Part shown: positions 10,247 through 23,200 of the stretch, in pieces | Layout of the letters: every line of letters begins with the position of its first letter | Numbering within the stretch: the first letter of the stretch is position 1 | From: Strigamia acuminata | Lineage: Eukaryota; Arthropoda; Chilopoda; Geophilomorpha; Linotaeniidae | Direction: 5' to 3' | Length of the DNA: 64,000 nt | NCBI GenBank assembly: GCA_949358305.1 | Contig: OX442317.1 | Span: forward strand, 15,132,491 to 15,196,490 | Position numbers and translations under genes: made by a program | Notes under the pieces: generated by a model | Seen by the model: only the letters and a program-made list of their open reading frames with translations | Database searches by the model: none | What the model was told of the DNA's origin: nothing

Positions 10247-13200
10247 ATGGAGAGAGATAGCACAACAGAGCCAACAATGCGTGATCTGCTCACTGAGGAG
10301 CAGATTGAAACAATGGAACAACGTTGGGAATCGCAAGTTACAGCAATGAATCATCTGTTGTCTATATCGGAGAAGACAGCAGATCCAGGAGAACTGGAAG
10401 CGCTGGTGCAAACTGCGAACCCAAAAGAGACACGGATAGTAGGTGCTTTGAATGAATTACAGAATTATTCCGACCACCAATTTTATCTGGAATGCATTGA
10501 CAAGCTTGAGACTATGCAAGCTAGAGTGGATCTTCTTCGCAGGAGATACGAAATTTCCAAGCGATCAATTCCTACGTTGGGAGGAAGATTAAATACGTCT
10601 ACAAGCTTCAATGCAAACACATCTATGAATGCGACAGCCTCGTTTAGAAAAAATTCGAAGCTGCCCAAACTGGAATCCGTAAAATTCGACGGAGATATTC
10701 TGAAGTACAAAACGTTCAAAAGCAACTTCGAGACCTCCGTACACAAGGATCCAGACCTGAGTAACGTTGAGAAACTACAATACTTGCAGACCATGTGCAT
10801 TGGTGAGGCAGCGACTCTCATTTCCACCTTCCCTTTGATCGAGGAATCATATGACTTAGCCAGAGAGGAACTCGACAGAAACTATGGTGATGAGGATGCC
10901 CAGCAAACTGCACTAATCAAATCCATTAGAGACTTAAAAACAATTTCCAGTGTATATCCAACCAAAGCAATAAAAGCAAACTTGACGAAAATTTCTGCGA
11001 CAATAAGACTGCTCGAGCAATTAAAGATTCCAATTCAAACTTCCGGAGCTTTCTTATTGCCCGACATAATTAGCAAGTTTCCGAATTCCATGGCATTGAG
11101 GTTCTACCAGGTTCACGGAATGCAAAACAAGAATATCGTGACATTGCTCAATTTCTTTTTGAATGAAGTTGCAATGGCTGAGAGAACTGAAAACGTTTCT
11201 TCCTCTGAAAAATCGAAAAAAGAAAAGAATGAGAAGTCTGAAGCTGAGAAACAGAAAGCTAAGGGTTCAATGACCACGTGTGCAGCCACTCAAGACGCCA
11301 AGCAGTCTACAAGTGCAAAGACAAAGAGTGAACCTAAATCGGACAACAAAAGTGCGCCTTCAAAGACTGTAAAGTGCATTTTTTGTGACGACAATCATCT
11401 GAATGGATCGTGCGGAAAGGAGTACGAAATCAATGCAAAAATCGAAATAGTTAAGAAAAACAGACTTTGTTTTAACTGTTTCAGAACTGGACATAGAGTC
11501 GGTGATTGCAAAGTCAAATTTTCCTGCAAGCATTGCGGTGGGAGACATCACTCCACCATTTGCAAAAAACAAGAAGTGAAGAATTCTCCAAGCAATGTAG
11601 AGAAGCCGAAGGAGCCACAAGTGACGACCCATGTCTCATGTGCCATCTCCACGACCCTTCAATTAATGATTTTCACCGCGGATTTAAAAACGAAGTCTGG
11701 TGGATTTCATCATATTCGTGGCATGATTGATCCGGGCAGCCATAGGTCATTTATTACCACTGCATTGGTCAACCGTCTCAAGTTAAGGAAATGTGGAAGT
11801 ATATCGGCGACCACTCAAAGATTTAATGACTCTACGCCAGCAGAAATAGACTACGATGTTTTCAACATAAATCTCAAGTCAAAACATGATGAACAAGATA
11901 TCAAGTTGACCATGTTATCCGTTGAAAACCTTCCGAGAGTGCAAGGAATCTTGAATCCTTCTGTCATAGAAAAGGTGAAGAAACTGAAAATGGAGTTAGC
12001 CGAAGATTTGCCAGCAACGACTGCCAATGTTGACCTCCTGTTAGGAGTTGACGTTTGGTGGAAAATTCTGAAAGAAGGTCGCAAGAAGATTAATGAAGAT
12101 CTTGGACTTATCAACACGTTGTTCGGATGGGTACTTTCCGGTGCAGCTGGAAATACCAGCCTGTTTGAAGAGGAAGCCGATCTTACATCGTGTTGCAATA
12201 CCTGCCAGATCGATATTAATCAGAAGCTGGACAAATTGTGGAATCTGGAAGCAATAGGAATAGATTCTGGAGAAAAGGAATCGGACTTTACAAGAGACAG
12301 ATTTGAAAAGACAACCAAGCGGATGGATGACGGAAGATATGAAGTTCTGTTGCCATTCAACGGTTTAGAAGAGGATTTGGACTCTAATTGGGAAAAATCG
12401 ATAAACCAATTGGCAAATACTCTCAAACGAATAGACACGAATGAAGATCTCAAGAAGAGGTATGATGAGGCAATAATGCAATACGTTGTAGAGGAACATG
12501 CCGAAGAGGTTCCCAAAGAAGAACGTTTTTTGAGAAAAGGCATCTATAATATTCCTCACCACCCTGTTGTGAAAGAGGACCGGGATACGACAAAATTTAG
12601 GATCGTGTTCAACGCATCGTCTGCCAAAAAAGGAAAACTTTCGTTGAATGAGTGCTTGTACCCTGGCCCATCTTTAAATCCAGACTTAATTCTTGTGTTG
12701 GTGAGATTTAGACTATATTGCATCCCTGTAATAGCAGACATTAAGCAGGCTTTCCTTCAGGTTTTGATTAACCCTACACATAGGAATTTCTTACGTTTCT
12801 TATGGGTTACTCGTGACTATTTCAAACAACCGTATTCGTGGCAAAACCTGTGGAATAACATACTAATTCTGAGGATGATTGTCGTACCATTTGGGGTAAT
12901 ATCTTCTCCATTTCTCCTTTGTGCTACGATACGAAAACAAGCGAAACAATTTGAAGAAACTCATCCTAAAGAAGTAGATGCTTTAGATAGCGGAATCTTT
13001 ATGGATGATTTGACTTCTGGAGGAGATTTCACCGCCGATACAACGACACATGCAGAGAATTTGAAGATGATTCTAGACGACGGGAAACTTCCCCTTGTTA
13101 AATGGGCAACCGCTAGCAGAACCGTCTTTGAAAATCTTCAATCAAAAAATTTTCACATGAGAGGTGAGAATTTTGACGACCTTCAAATCATCAAGATGTT

Positions 13201-15508
13201 GGGAATCTTATGGAATACACAAGACGACATGATTATGTTTAAAATCCCGAAGTTAGAGAAAATTCCCACAACGAAACGCGAAGTGGTCTCATTTATGGCA
13301 TCCATATTTGATCCGATGGGTCTCATTTCACCTGTCGTTCTTCGAATGAAACTGCTTGTTCAAGCTATCTGGGCTCGAACAAAAAATTGGGACGAAGTGA
13401 TTCTTGACTCCGAGAAAAAAGAAGTCGAAGAATTTAATCTCGACATACAGAAGTTGAAGGAATTAAAAGTTCAACGTTGGCTACAGACTTATTCAGGTCA
13501 GGACATAACATTGGAAGTTTTCTGCGATGCCAGTATGGAAGCATTTGGCTGTTCAATTTTTGTCGTCAATGTGGATGGCAAAAGAACTTTACTGTTGAGC
13601 AAATGCCGTATTGCGCCAGCCAAGAAAATTACGCTTCCTCGACTTGAATTAACTGCAGCATTGGTAGGAGTAAGAATGACAAAGTATCTGCTTGAGAATT
13701 TTCTTCCTGGTTATCCAGTCACTGAAGTGCGATACTACTCGGACTCCACCATTACTTTAGCCTGGATCAATTCCGATAAAAATGTGTGGAAACCATACGT
13801 CTCGAACCGTGTCCAAGAAATTATTTCTTCTACCAAGCCCGAACAATGGTCTCATGTACCAACAGAATTTAACCCAGCTGATTTATTGACTCGACCACAC
13901 AACTCAAAAACATTGATGAACAATAAACTTTGGTGGTTCGGAGTTGATGTTTCAAAACTAGAGAAAAAGGAAATTATACAAGAAAATCTTCCAGAAGAGG
14001 AACGAAAAATCATTGTGATGACTATTCAAGTTAAAGAAAGCTTTATTGGTCAATTCTTCAAACGTTTCCGGAATTACAACAGACTTTTGAGAGTTTTTTC
14101 GTACATTTTGAGATGGAAAAACAAACTTTTGCGCGATGAGCCTCTCTCGCCACTCGAGTTAGAGACGAACCAATTGAAGATCCTGCAGTTTTCGCAGAAA
14201 CTGCATTTTTCTGAGGAACTTGAGGATGTGAAAAACAAACGAGAACTGAGTAAACATTCCACCCTACGAAATTTCGAGCTTTTCATTGACGAGGACGGAT
14301 TACTTCGACTTCGTAGTCGCTTGAAAAAATCTTTATTGACTTTTGATGAGGTTTATCCAATTATTCTACCTTACGATAGTTGGTTAACAAGATTGTTGAT
14401 CAAAAAAGTGCATCTGGAACTATTTCATGGTGATATAAGCGAAACATTATACCGTTTACGTGAGCAATATTGGATCGTAAAAGGAAGGAGAACAATTCAG
14501 ACAGTTATTCGAGAATGTGCAATTTGCAGACGTGGAAAACTTGCACGAAACAACCCTTCTACAGGTGACCTTCCTTCTGAACGTATAACTCCAGCCGCTC
14601 CATTCCAACACACGGGAATTGACCATCTTGTGCCAATTTACGTCGGAACTAACAAGAAAGAACGCAAAAAGGTTTATATTCTTTTATTCACATGTATGGT
14701 GACCCGATCCCTACATTTAGAGGTTTCCGATGACCTTTCTGTTCAAAAGTTTCTACTTGCAATGAGACGATTCGGAGCACGTTTTGGCTATCCTGCTAAA
14801 ATATTCTCCGATAATAGCAAAACCTTCGAGCGCGGCAGCGTGGAGTTACAATCGTGGGGAAAACTAATTGGACACAAGGACATACAGACTTTCCTATCTG
14901 AAAAAAGAGTGATTTGGACTTTTATCCCACCACTGTCCCCCTGGATGGGCGGGGCATGGGAACGCCTCGTCCGGTCAGTTAAGGATAAACTTCGAAAAAC
15001 ATTACTTCGCTATACAGTTGACTTGGAAACTCTCCAAACTTTGGCTTTAGAAATTAGTTCAGTGTTAAATTCAAGACCCTTATCTTACGTCCCAGACAGT
15101 GTTGATGGTGGTAGAATTTTGGCACCTGAAAACTTTTTAACAGGAGGCATGCCAAAGTACTTAATAAACAAAAAACTTAGTGCGATTAAAAAATCAGATT
15201 TGAGAAAACTTGATACAAAACGACGAAAATTTATATGGGATTTCTGGCAGATCTGGAAACAAAGTTATCTCATGCAATTGAGAAACTTTTACGAAACCAA
15301 AGGTGATAAGTTCTTCAAAAATCCTAAAGTGGATCAAATTGTGCTACTAGAAAAAATAGGAACAAATTCCTATTTTTGGCCCCTTGCCAGGATAAAAGAA
15401 ATTTTTCCCGGTGATGATGGTCTTATCAGAATTGTCAAAGTAGTGTTACCCGATGGAAGAGAGTTAAAAAGATCAGTGAAACATGTGAGAGCTCTTGAAC
15501 TAGAGTGA
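10247..15508 (+). CDS. BEL/Pao gag-pol polyprotein, copy P1
   Basis: A 1753-residue single-frame polyprotein for particle formation, reverse transcription and integration. I chose the ATG at 10247 because the MAEPTMRDLL start of the sister subfamily aligns there; the frame is open 26 codons further upstream. Order: coiled-coil-like Gag N-terminus (DUF1759 type), Lys/Ser-rich linker, CCHC zinc knuckle C408-C421 followed by a second Cys/His cluster, aspartic protease D495 in IDPGS, reverse transcriptase with D831 (ADIKQAF) and FMDD 918-921, RNase H D1094/E1134/D1166/D1212, H2C2 integrase zinc finger (H1389, C1424, C1427), integrase D1459/D1522/E1572, and a DUF5641-like C-terminus. No env frame follows. 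Odd points: FMDD instead of the commoner YVDD, and Val in place of the Gly in the first integrase motif (DHLVP against DHLGP in the sister subfamily). Confidence 0.96.
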   Translation: MERDSTTEPTMRDLLTEEQIETMEQRWESQVTAMNHLLSISEKTADPGELEALVQTANPKETRIVGALNELQNYSDHQFYLECIDKLETMQARVDLLRRRYEISKRSIPTLGGRLNTSTSFNANTSMNATASFRKNSKLPKLESVKFDGDILKYKTFKSNFETSVHKDPDLSNVEKLQYLQTMCIGEAATLISTFPLIEESYDLAREELDRNYGDEDAQQTALIKSIRDLKTISSVYPTKAIKANLTKISATIRLLEQLKIPIQTSGAFLLPDIISKFPNSMALRFYQVHGMQNKNIVTLLNFFLNEVAMAERTENVSSSEKSKKEKNEKSEAEKQKAKGSMTTCAATQDAKQSTSAKTKSEPKSDNKSAPSKTVKCIFCDDNHLNGSCGKEYEINAKIEIVKKNRLCFNCFRTGHRVGDCKVKFSCKHCGGRHHSTICKKQEVKNSPSNVEKPKEPQVTTHVSCAISTTLQLMIFTADLKTKSGGFHHIRGMIDPGSHRSFITTALVNRLKLRKCGSISATTQRFNDSTPAEIDYDVFNINLKSKHDEQDIKLTMLSVENLPRVQGILNPSVIEKVKKLKMELAEDLPATTANVDLLLGVDVWWKILKEGRKKINEDLGLINTLFGWVLSGAAGNTSLFEEEADLTSCCNTCQIDINQKLDKLWNLEAIGIDSGEKESDFTRDRFEKTTKRMDDGRYEVLLPFNGLEEDLDSNWEKSINQLANTLKRIDTNEDLKKRYDEAIMQYVVEEHAEEVPKEERFLRKGIYNIPHHPVVKEDRDTTKFRIVFNASSAKKGKLSLNECLYPGPSLNPDLILVLVRFRLYCIPVIADIKQAFLQVLINPTHRNFLRFLWVTRDYFKQPYSWQNLWNNILILRMIVVPFGVISSPFLLCATIRKQAKQFEETHPKEVDALDSGIFMDDLTSGGDFTADTTTHAENLKMILDDGKLPLVKWATASRTVFENLQSKNFHMRGENFDDLQIIKMLGILWNTQDDMIMFKIPKLEKIPTTKREVVSFMASIFDPMGLISPVVLRMKLLVQAIWARTKNWDEVILDSEKKEVEEFNLDIQKLKELKVQRWLQTYSGQDITLEVFCDASMEAFGCSIFVVNVDGKRTLLLSKCRIAPAKKITLPRLELTAALVGVRMTKYLLENFLPGYPVTEVRYYSDSTITLAWINSDKNVWKPYVSNRVQEIISSTKPEQWSHVPTEFNPADLLTRPHNSKTLMNNKLWWFGVDVSKLEKKEIIQENLPEEERKIIVMTIQVKESFIGQFFKRFRNYNRLLRVFSYILRWKNKLLRDEPLSPLELETNQLKILQFSQKLHFSEELEDVKNKRELSKHSTLRNFELFIDEDGLLRLRSRLKKSLLTFDEVYPIILPYDSWLTRLLIKKVHLELFHGDISETLYRLREQYWIVKGRRTIQTVIRECAICRRGKLARNNPSTGDLPSERITPAAPFQHTGIDHLVPIYVGTNKKERKKVYILLFTCMVTRSLHLEVSDDLSVQKFLLAMRRFGARFGYPAKIFSDNSKTFERGSVELQSWGKLIGHKDIQTFLSEKRVIWTFIPPLSPWMGGAWERLVRSVKDKLRKTLLRYTVDLETLQTLALEISSVLNSRPLSYVPDSVDGGRILAPENFLTGGMPKYLINKKLSAIKKSDLRKLDTKRRKFIWDFWQIWKQSYLMQLRNFYETKGDKFFKNPKVDQIVLLEKIGTNSYFWPLARIKEIFPGDDGLIRIVKVVLPDGRELKRSVKHVRALELE

Positions 15509-15563
15509 CTAATAAGACTTTGTGTGTGGTTCTCTCTTCTCTCTCCTTTCGCCGGCAATTCTC
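15509..15563 (+). other. 3' spacer with pyrimidine tract before 3' LTR
   Basis: Only 55 bp separate the stop codon from the 3' LTR. Positions 15530-15550 are 21 consecutive pyrimidines on the sense strand. I find no purine run where the polypurine tract of an LTR element is expected. The same spacer in P2 is identical, and in the minus subfamily it is also CT-rich on the sense strand. Confidence 0.8.
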
Positions 15564-17204
15564 TGTTGCAACCTGTTGCAAACAGAGTGGAATATAAATT
15601 GATACTGCTTTTTATTTGCCATTTTATTGTCCTATTAAATATTCAAAGTGTTGTTAAATTTTGCTTCTAATAGTTTGACTTACATTTCAGGTGTTTTTTG
15701 TGTCATATTAAAGCTTTTAGTTCATTATTTTCTTATATTGTCATGAATTTTGGGTATTGTGTGTTTAAATAGACTTATTCTAGTGTGTTTTATTTTGCAT
15801 AACATTTTAATCTTATTTTACAGGATTTTTTGCATTATTAAAACTATTAAAGTGTTTTATGATACTGTTGTTTATTAAAATATGATATTTCATTGTCTAT
15901 TGCATTCATTTCAAGTGTTATTTATAAGAATTTGTCTTATATTATCAATTCCTATTCATTTTGTGTGTTTCCGTGTGAAATTGGGTGCATCCGTCGTCAA
16001 ACAGTTCACTAGTGTAATTGGAGTGACGTCATATTTCGAAATCTAGTTCGGTTTTGACTCCAACTTCTAACCTTTCGTTTTCATTGAATTCTTGTCGTTA
16101 GAATTGATCCTAATATTGTTTTAGACTAATTCAGGGGTGATCTGTCGATCTGTGCACTTAGTTTCTTTCCCGGAGCAGCCGTTTTGTCTGTACGAACGAT
16201 CGTGACGGACCTCGCATATGCGTTGCCGTCCGCGATCGTTTCTTTTCTTTCAAGACTAATTTTCATGTGTATTCTTATTAAAAGTGCTTTATTTTGAAGG
16301 AAATTACTTTTCCTAAGTGTATTTATTAGTAACATTACCTAGTATTTGCTATATTCTTGTGTCAGAATTCAAATGTCGTGTTTTGCCGCTCTTATTGAGT
16401 TGTACGGGCGCCATGTTGGATTTATTCGCTAATTTCGTTATTAAATCGATTCTATTGTATTATTAATACTTCTTTTGCATTTACTATTTCATTTCATTGT
16501 ATTTTAGTGCATATTATTTACCATTTCAGTGATTTTGTGAGGTTTTAAATTCAAATCTTTGCATTACGTAACTTTGCTGTATTCTGATTGGCTGAGCCGA
16601 TCGTCTGCTTCCCGATCGATTCTTTCTGTATTTTCTCATTGTTTTAAGTGTTTTTGAGCATTGTTACCATTTACTTTTATGTTCCTGACATCTTTGTGGT
16701 CATTTTGACATATTGCAATTTGATTTTAATGCATTTTTGAGCAATCGCTCACTTCAATGTATTTCATTTTTCTCCGTTGTCATAGCAACGGAATTTCTCA
16801 ATTGTGTTTTTTACCTTGGCGCGTGCCGTGACCATTGTTTTGCACGTGCATTTTCTTTGTTAGCCAACGTACATTCGTGTATTTGGTCAGTTATCATTCT
16901 ACTTCCGAATAAATAAGTTGTTTTATGTTATCTCCTGGAGTTTTTACTTTCGTCGCCATTACAATGTGTCGGGAGTAGCCAAACATTTTCCCAGACTGGT
17001 CAATGGTTAAGCGGACACTTGGATACCATTCAACAGTAGTTTCTACAGGGATTCCTTCATTCTCCAATGCATTTCGGGACAAATTAAATCTGTTTCCACA
17101 CGGTATACGTACTAACCTCACTATACGATCGTTTGAGTGGATTGGCGGGAGATTCAAAACGCCATGGCTCAGTTCTTTTCTGTCCTGTGTGATTGACCGC
17201 TACA
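15564..17204 (+). repeat. BEL P1 3' LTR
   Basis: Same 1641-bp sequence as 7640-9280, offset 7924, with the two substitutions noted for the element. It is followed directly by AGAC and by satellite in the register expected from the left flank. Confidence 0.97.
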
Positions 17205-20200
17205 AGACCAATGTCTCTAAATGTTCTGAAATAGTGTTTAAACCTTAGTAGACGGCTTCAATGTAAGTTTTAGCAACATCCAAGCAATGATTTGGGAGAA
17301 TAGACTTTTGATCTCATCACAGTTGACTTAGCACAAACACCACAAGACCAATGTCTCTGAATGTTCTGAAATAGTGTTTAAACTTTAGTAGAAGGCTTCA
17401 ATGTTAGTTTTAGCAACATCCAAGCAATAATTTGAAAGAATAAACTTTTGATCTCATTTGACATCACAGTTGACTTAGCACAAACACCACAAGACCAATG
17501 TCTCTGAATGTTCAGAAATAGTGTTTAAACCTTAGTAGAAGGCTTCAATGTAAGTTTTAGCAACATCCAAGCAATAATTTGAAAGAATAAACTTTTGATC
17601 TCATTTGACATCACAGTTGACTTAGCACAAACACCACAAACCAATGTCTCTGAATGTTCTGAAATAGTGTTTAAACCTTAGTAGAAGGCTTCAATGTAAG
17701 TTTTAGCAACATCCAAGCAATGATTTGGGAGAGTAGACTTTTGATCTCATCACAGTTGACTTAGCACAAACACCACAAGACCAATGTCTCTAAATGTTCT
17801 GAAATAGTGTTTAAACCTTAGTAGACGGCTTCAATGTAAGTTTTAGCAACATCCAAGCAATGATTTGGGAGAATAGACTTTTGATCTCATCACAGTTGAC
17901 TTAGCACAAACACCACAAGACCAATGTCTCTGAATGTTCTGAAATAGTGTTTAAACTTTAGTAGAAGGCTTCAATGTTAGTTTTAGCAACATCCAAGCAA
18001 TAATTTGAAAGAATAAACTTTTGATCTCATTTGACATCACAGTTGACTTAGCACAAATACCACAAGACCAATGTCTCTGAATGTTCAGAAATAGTGTTTA
18101 AACCTTAGTAGAAGGCTTCAATGTAAGTTTTAGCAACATCCAAGCAATAATTTGAAAGAATAAACTTTTGATCTCATTTGACATCACAGTTGACTTAGCA
18201 CAAACACCACAAACCAATGTCTCTGAATGTTCTGAAATAGTGTTTAAACCTTAGTAGAAGGCTTCAATGTAAGTTTTAGCAACATCCAAGCAATGATTTG
18301 GGAGAATAGACTATTGATCTCATCACAGTTGACTTAGCACAAACATCACAAGACCAATGTCTCTGAATGTTCTGAAATAGTGTTTAAACCTTAGTAGAAA
18401 GCTTTAATGTAAGTTTTAGCAACATCCAAGAAATGATTTGGGAAAATAGACTTTTGATCTCATCACAGTTGACTTAGCACAAACACCACAAGACCAATGT
18501 CTCTAAATGTTCTGAAATAGTGTTTAAACCTTAGTAGACGGCTTCAATGTAAGTTTTAGCAACATCCAAGCAATGATTTGGGAGAATAGACTTTTGATCT
18601 CATCACAGTTGACTTAGCACAAACATCACAAGACCAATGTCTCTGAATGTTCAGAAATAGTGTTTAAACCTTAGTAGAAGGCTTCAATGTAAGTTTTAGC
18701 AACATCCAAGCAATAATTTGAAAGAATAAACTTTTGATCTCATTTGACATCACAGTTGACTTAGCACAAACACCACAAACCAATGTCTCTGAATGTTCTG
18801 AAATAGTGTTTAAACCTTAGTAGAAGGCTTCAATGTAAGTTTTAGCAACATCCAAGCAATGATTTGGGAGAGTAGACTTTTGATCTCATCACAGTTGACT
18901 TAGCACAAACACCACAAGACCAATGTCTCTGAATGTTCTGAAATAGTGTTTAAACTTTAGTAGAAGGCTTCAATGTTAGTTTTAGCAACATCCAAGCAAT
19001 AATTTGAAAGAATAAACTTTTGATCTCATTTGACATCACAGTTGACTTAGCACAAACACCACAAGACCAATGTCTCTGAATGTTCAGAAATAGTGTTTAA
19101 ACCTTAGTAGAAGGCTTCAATGTAAGTTTTAGCAACATCCAAGCAATAATTTGAAAGAATAAACTTTTGATCTCATTTGACATCACAGTTGACTTAGCAC
19201 AAACACCACAAGACCAATGTCTCTGAATGTTCAGAAATAGTGTTTAAACCTTAGTAGAAGGCTTCAATGTAAGTTTTAGCAACATCCAAGCAATAATTTG
19301 AAAGAATAAACTTTTGATCTCATTTGACATCACAGTTGACTTAGCACAAACACCACAAACCAATGTCTCTGAATGTTCTGAAATAGTGTTTAAACCTTAG
19401 TAGAAGGCTTCAATGTAAGTTTTAGCAACATCCAAGCAATGATTTGGGAGAATAGACTTTTGATCTCATCACAGTTGACTTAGCACAAACATCACAAGAC
19501 CAATGCCTCTGAATGTTCTGAAATAGTGTTTAAACCTTAGTAGAAAGCTTTAATGTAAGTTTTAGCAACATCCAAGAAATGATTTGGGAAAATAGACTTT
19601 TGATCTCATCACAGTTGACTTAGCACAAACACCACAAGACCAATGTCTCTAAATGTTCTGAAATAGTGTTTAAACCTTAGTAGACGGCTTCAATGTAAGT
19701 TTTAGCAACATCCAAGCAATGATTTGGGAGAATAGACTTTTGATCTCATCACAGTTGACTTAGCACAAACATCACAAGACCAATGTCTCTGAATGTTCTG
19801 AAATAGTGTTTAAACCTTAGTAGAAGGCTTCAATGTAAGTTTTAGCAACATCCAAGCAATGATTTGGAAGAATAAACTTTTGATCTCATTTGACATCACA
19901 GTTGACTTAGCACAAACACCACAAGACCAATGTCTCTGAATGTTCAGAAATAGTGTTTAAACCTTAGTAGAAGGCTTCAATGTAAGTTTTAGCAACATCC
20001 AAGCAATAATTTGAAAGAATAAACTTTTGATCTCATTTGACATCACAGTTGACTTAGCACAAACACCACAAACCAATGTCTCTGAATGTTCTGAAATAGT
20101 GTTTAAACCTTAGTAGAAGGCTTCAATGTAAGTTTTAGCAACATCCAAGCAATGATTTGGGAGAGTAGACTTTTGATCTCATCACAGTTGACTTAGCACA

Positions 20201-23200
20201 AACACCACAAGACCAATGTCTCTAAATGTTCTGAAATAGTGTTTAAACCTTAGTAGACGGCTTCAATGTAAGTTTTAGCAACATCCAAGCAATGATTTGG
20301 GAGAATAGACTTTTGATCTCATCACAGTTGACTTAGCACAAACACCACAAGACCAATGTCTCTGAATGTTCTGAAATAGTGTTTAAACTTTAGTAGAAGG
20401 CTTCAATGTTAGTTTTAGCAACATCCAAGCAATAATTTGAAAGAATAAACTTTTGATCTCATTTGACATCACAGTTGACTTAGCACAAATACCACAAGAC
20501 CAATGTCTCTGAATGTTCAGAAATAGTGTTTAAACCTTAGTAGAAGGCTTCAATGTAAGTTTTAGCAACATCCAAGCAATAATTTGAAAGAATAAACTTT
20601 TGATCTCATTTGACATCACAGTTGACTTAGCACAAACACCACAAGACCAATGTCTCTGAATGTTCAGAAATAGTGTTTAAACCTTAGTAGAAGGCTTCAA
20701 TGTAAGTTTTAGCAACATCCAAGCAATAATTTGAAAGAATAAACTTTTGATCTCATTTGACATCACAGTTGACTTAGCACAAACACCACAAACCAATGTC
20801 TCTGAATGTTCTGAAATAGTGTTTAAACCTTAGTAGAAGGCTTCAATGTAAGTTTTAGCAACATCCAAGCAATGATTTGGGAGAGTAGACTTTTGATCTC
20901 ATCACAGTTGACTTAGCACAAACACCACAAGACCAATGTCTCTAAATGTTCTGAAATAGTGTTTAAACCTTAGTAGACGGCTTCAATGTAAGTTTTAGCA
21001 ACATCCAAGCAATGATTTGGGAGAATAGACTTTTGATCTCATCACAGTTGACTTAGCACAAACACCACAAGACCAATGTCTCTGAATGTTCTGAAATAGT
21101 GTTTAAACTTTAGTAGAAGGCTTCAATGTTAGTTTTAGCAACATCCAAGCAATAATTTGAAAGAATAAACTTTTGATCTCATTTGACATCACAGTTGACT
21201 TAGCACAAATACCACAAGACCAATGTCTCTGAATGTTCAGAAATAGTGTTTAAACCTTAGTAGAAGGCTTCAATGTAAGTTTTAGCAACATCCAAGCAAT
21301 AATTTGAAAGAATAAACTTTTGATCTCATTTGACATCACAGTTGACTTAGCACAAACACCACAAACCAATGTCTCTGAATGTTCTGAAATAGTGTTTAAA
21401 CCTTAGTAGAAGGCTTCAATGTAAGTTTTAGCAACATCCAAGCAATGATTTGGGAGAATAGACTATTGATCTCATCACAGTTGACTTAGCACAAACATCA
21501 CAAGACCAATGTCTCTGAATGTTCTGAAATAGTGTTTAAACCTTAGTAGAAAGCTTTAATGTAAGTTTTAGCAACATCCAAGAAATGATTTGGGAAAATA
21601 GACTTTTGATCTCATCACAGTTGACTTAGCACAAACACCACAAGACCAATGTCTCTAAATGTTCTGAAATAGTGTTTAAACCTTAGTAGACGGCTTCAAT
21701 GTAAGTTTTAGCAACATCCAAGCAATGATTTGGGAGAATAGACTTTTGATCTCATCACAGTTGACTTAGCACAAACATCACAAGACCAATGTCTCTGAAT
21801 GTTCAGAAATAGTGTTTAAACCTTAGTAGAAGGCTTCAATGTAAGTTTTAGCAACATCCAAGCAATAATTTGAAAGAATAAACTTTTGATCTCATTTGAC
21901 ATCACAGTTGACTTAGCACAAACACCACAAACCAATGTCTCTGAATGTTCTGAAATAGTGTTTAAACCTTAGTAGAAGGCTTCAATGTAAGTTTTAGCAA
22001 CATCCAAGCAATGATTTGGGAGAGTAGACTTTTGATCTCATCACAGTTGACTTAGCACAAACACCACAAGACCAATGTCTCTGAATGTTCTGAAATAGTG
22101 TTTAAACTTTAGTAGAAGGCTTCAATGTTAGTTTTAGCAACATCCAAGCAATAATTTGAAAGAATAAACTTTTGATCTCATTTGACATCACAGTTGACTT
22201 AGCACAAACACCACAAGACCAATGTCTCTGAATGTTCAGAAATAGTGTTTAAACCTTAGTAGAAGGCTTCAATGTAAGTTTTAGCAACATCCAAGCAATA
22301 ATTTGAAAGAATAAACTTTTGATCTCATTTGACATCACAGTTGACTTAGCACAAACACCACAAGACCAATGTCTCTGAATGTTCAGAAATAGTGTTTAAA
22401 CCTTAGTAGAAGGCTTCAATGTAAGTTTTAGCAACATCCAAGCAATAATTTGAAAGAATAAACTTTTGATCTCATTTGACATCACAGTTGACTTAGCACA
22501 AACACCACAAACCAATGTCTCTGAATGTTCTGAAATAGTGTTTAAACCTTAGTAGAAGGCTTCAATGTAAGTTTTAGCAACATCCAAGCAATGATTTGGG
22601 AGAATAGACTTTTGATCTCATCACAGTTGACTTAGCACAAACATCACAAGACCAATGCCTCTGAATGTTCTGAAATAGTGTTTAAACCTTAGTAGAAAGC
22701 TTTAATGTAAGTTTTAGCAACATCCAAGAAATGATTTGGGAAAATAGACTTTTGATCTCATCACAGTTGACTTAGCACAAACACCACAAGACCAATGTCT
22801 CTAAATGTTCTGAAATAGTGTTTAAACCTTAGTAGACGGCTTCAATGTAAGTTTTAGCAACATCCAAGCAATGATTTGGGAGAATAGACTTTTGATCTCA
22901 TCACAGTTGACTTAGCACAAACATCACAAGACCAATGTCTCTGAATGTTCTGAAATAGTGTTTAAACCTTAGTAGAAGGCTTCAATGTAAGTTTTAGCAA
23001 CATCCAAGCAATGATTTGGAAGAATAAACTTTTGATCTCATTTGACATCACAGTTGACTTAGCACAAACACCACAAGACCAATGTCTCTGAATGTTCAGA
23101 AATAGTGTTTAAACCTTAGTAGAAGGCTTCAATGTAAGTTTTAGCAACATCCAAGCAATAATTTGAAAGAATAAACTTTTGATCTCATTTGACATCACAG

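Larger units (their letters stand above)
7640..17204 (+). mobile_element. Complete BEL/Pao LTR retrotransposon, copy P1
   Basis: 9565 bp, made of 1641-bp LTR, 966-bp leader, one gag-pol frame, a 55-bp 3' spacer and 1641-bp LTR. The LTRs begin TGTTGC and end CTACA. The satellite tetramer AGAC lies at 7636-7639 and again at 17205-17208, a 4-bp target duplication. The two LTRs differ at two places I could see: T/C in TTGTYATGAATTT and C/T in CTCACTYCAATG. That is about 0.1%, so the insertion is young. Every catalytic motif is present, so it may be autonomous, with one notable integrase substitution described under the CDS. Confidence 0.97.

Noticed and set aside
15509-15563. An env-like gene after BEL pol
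   Set aside because: Only 55 bp lie between the pol stop and the 3' LTR, so there is no room for a third gene.
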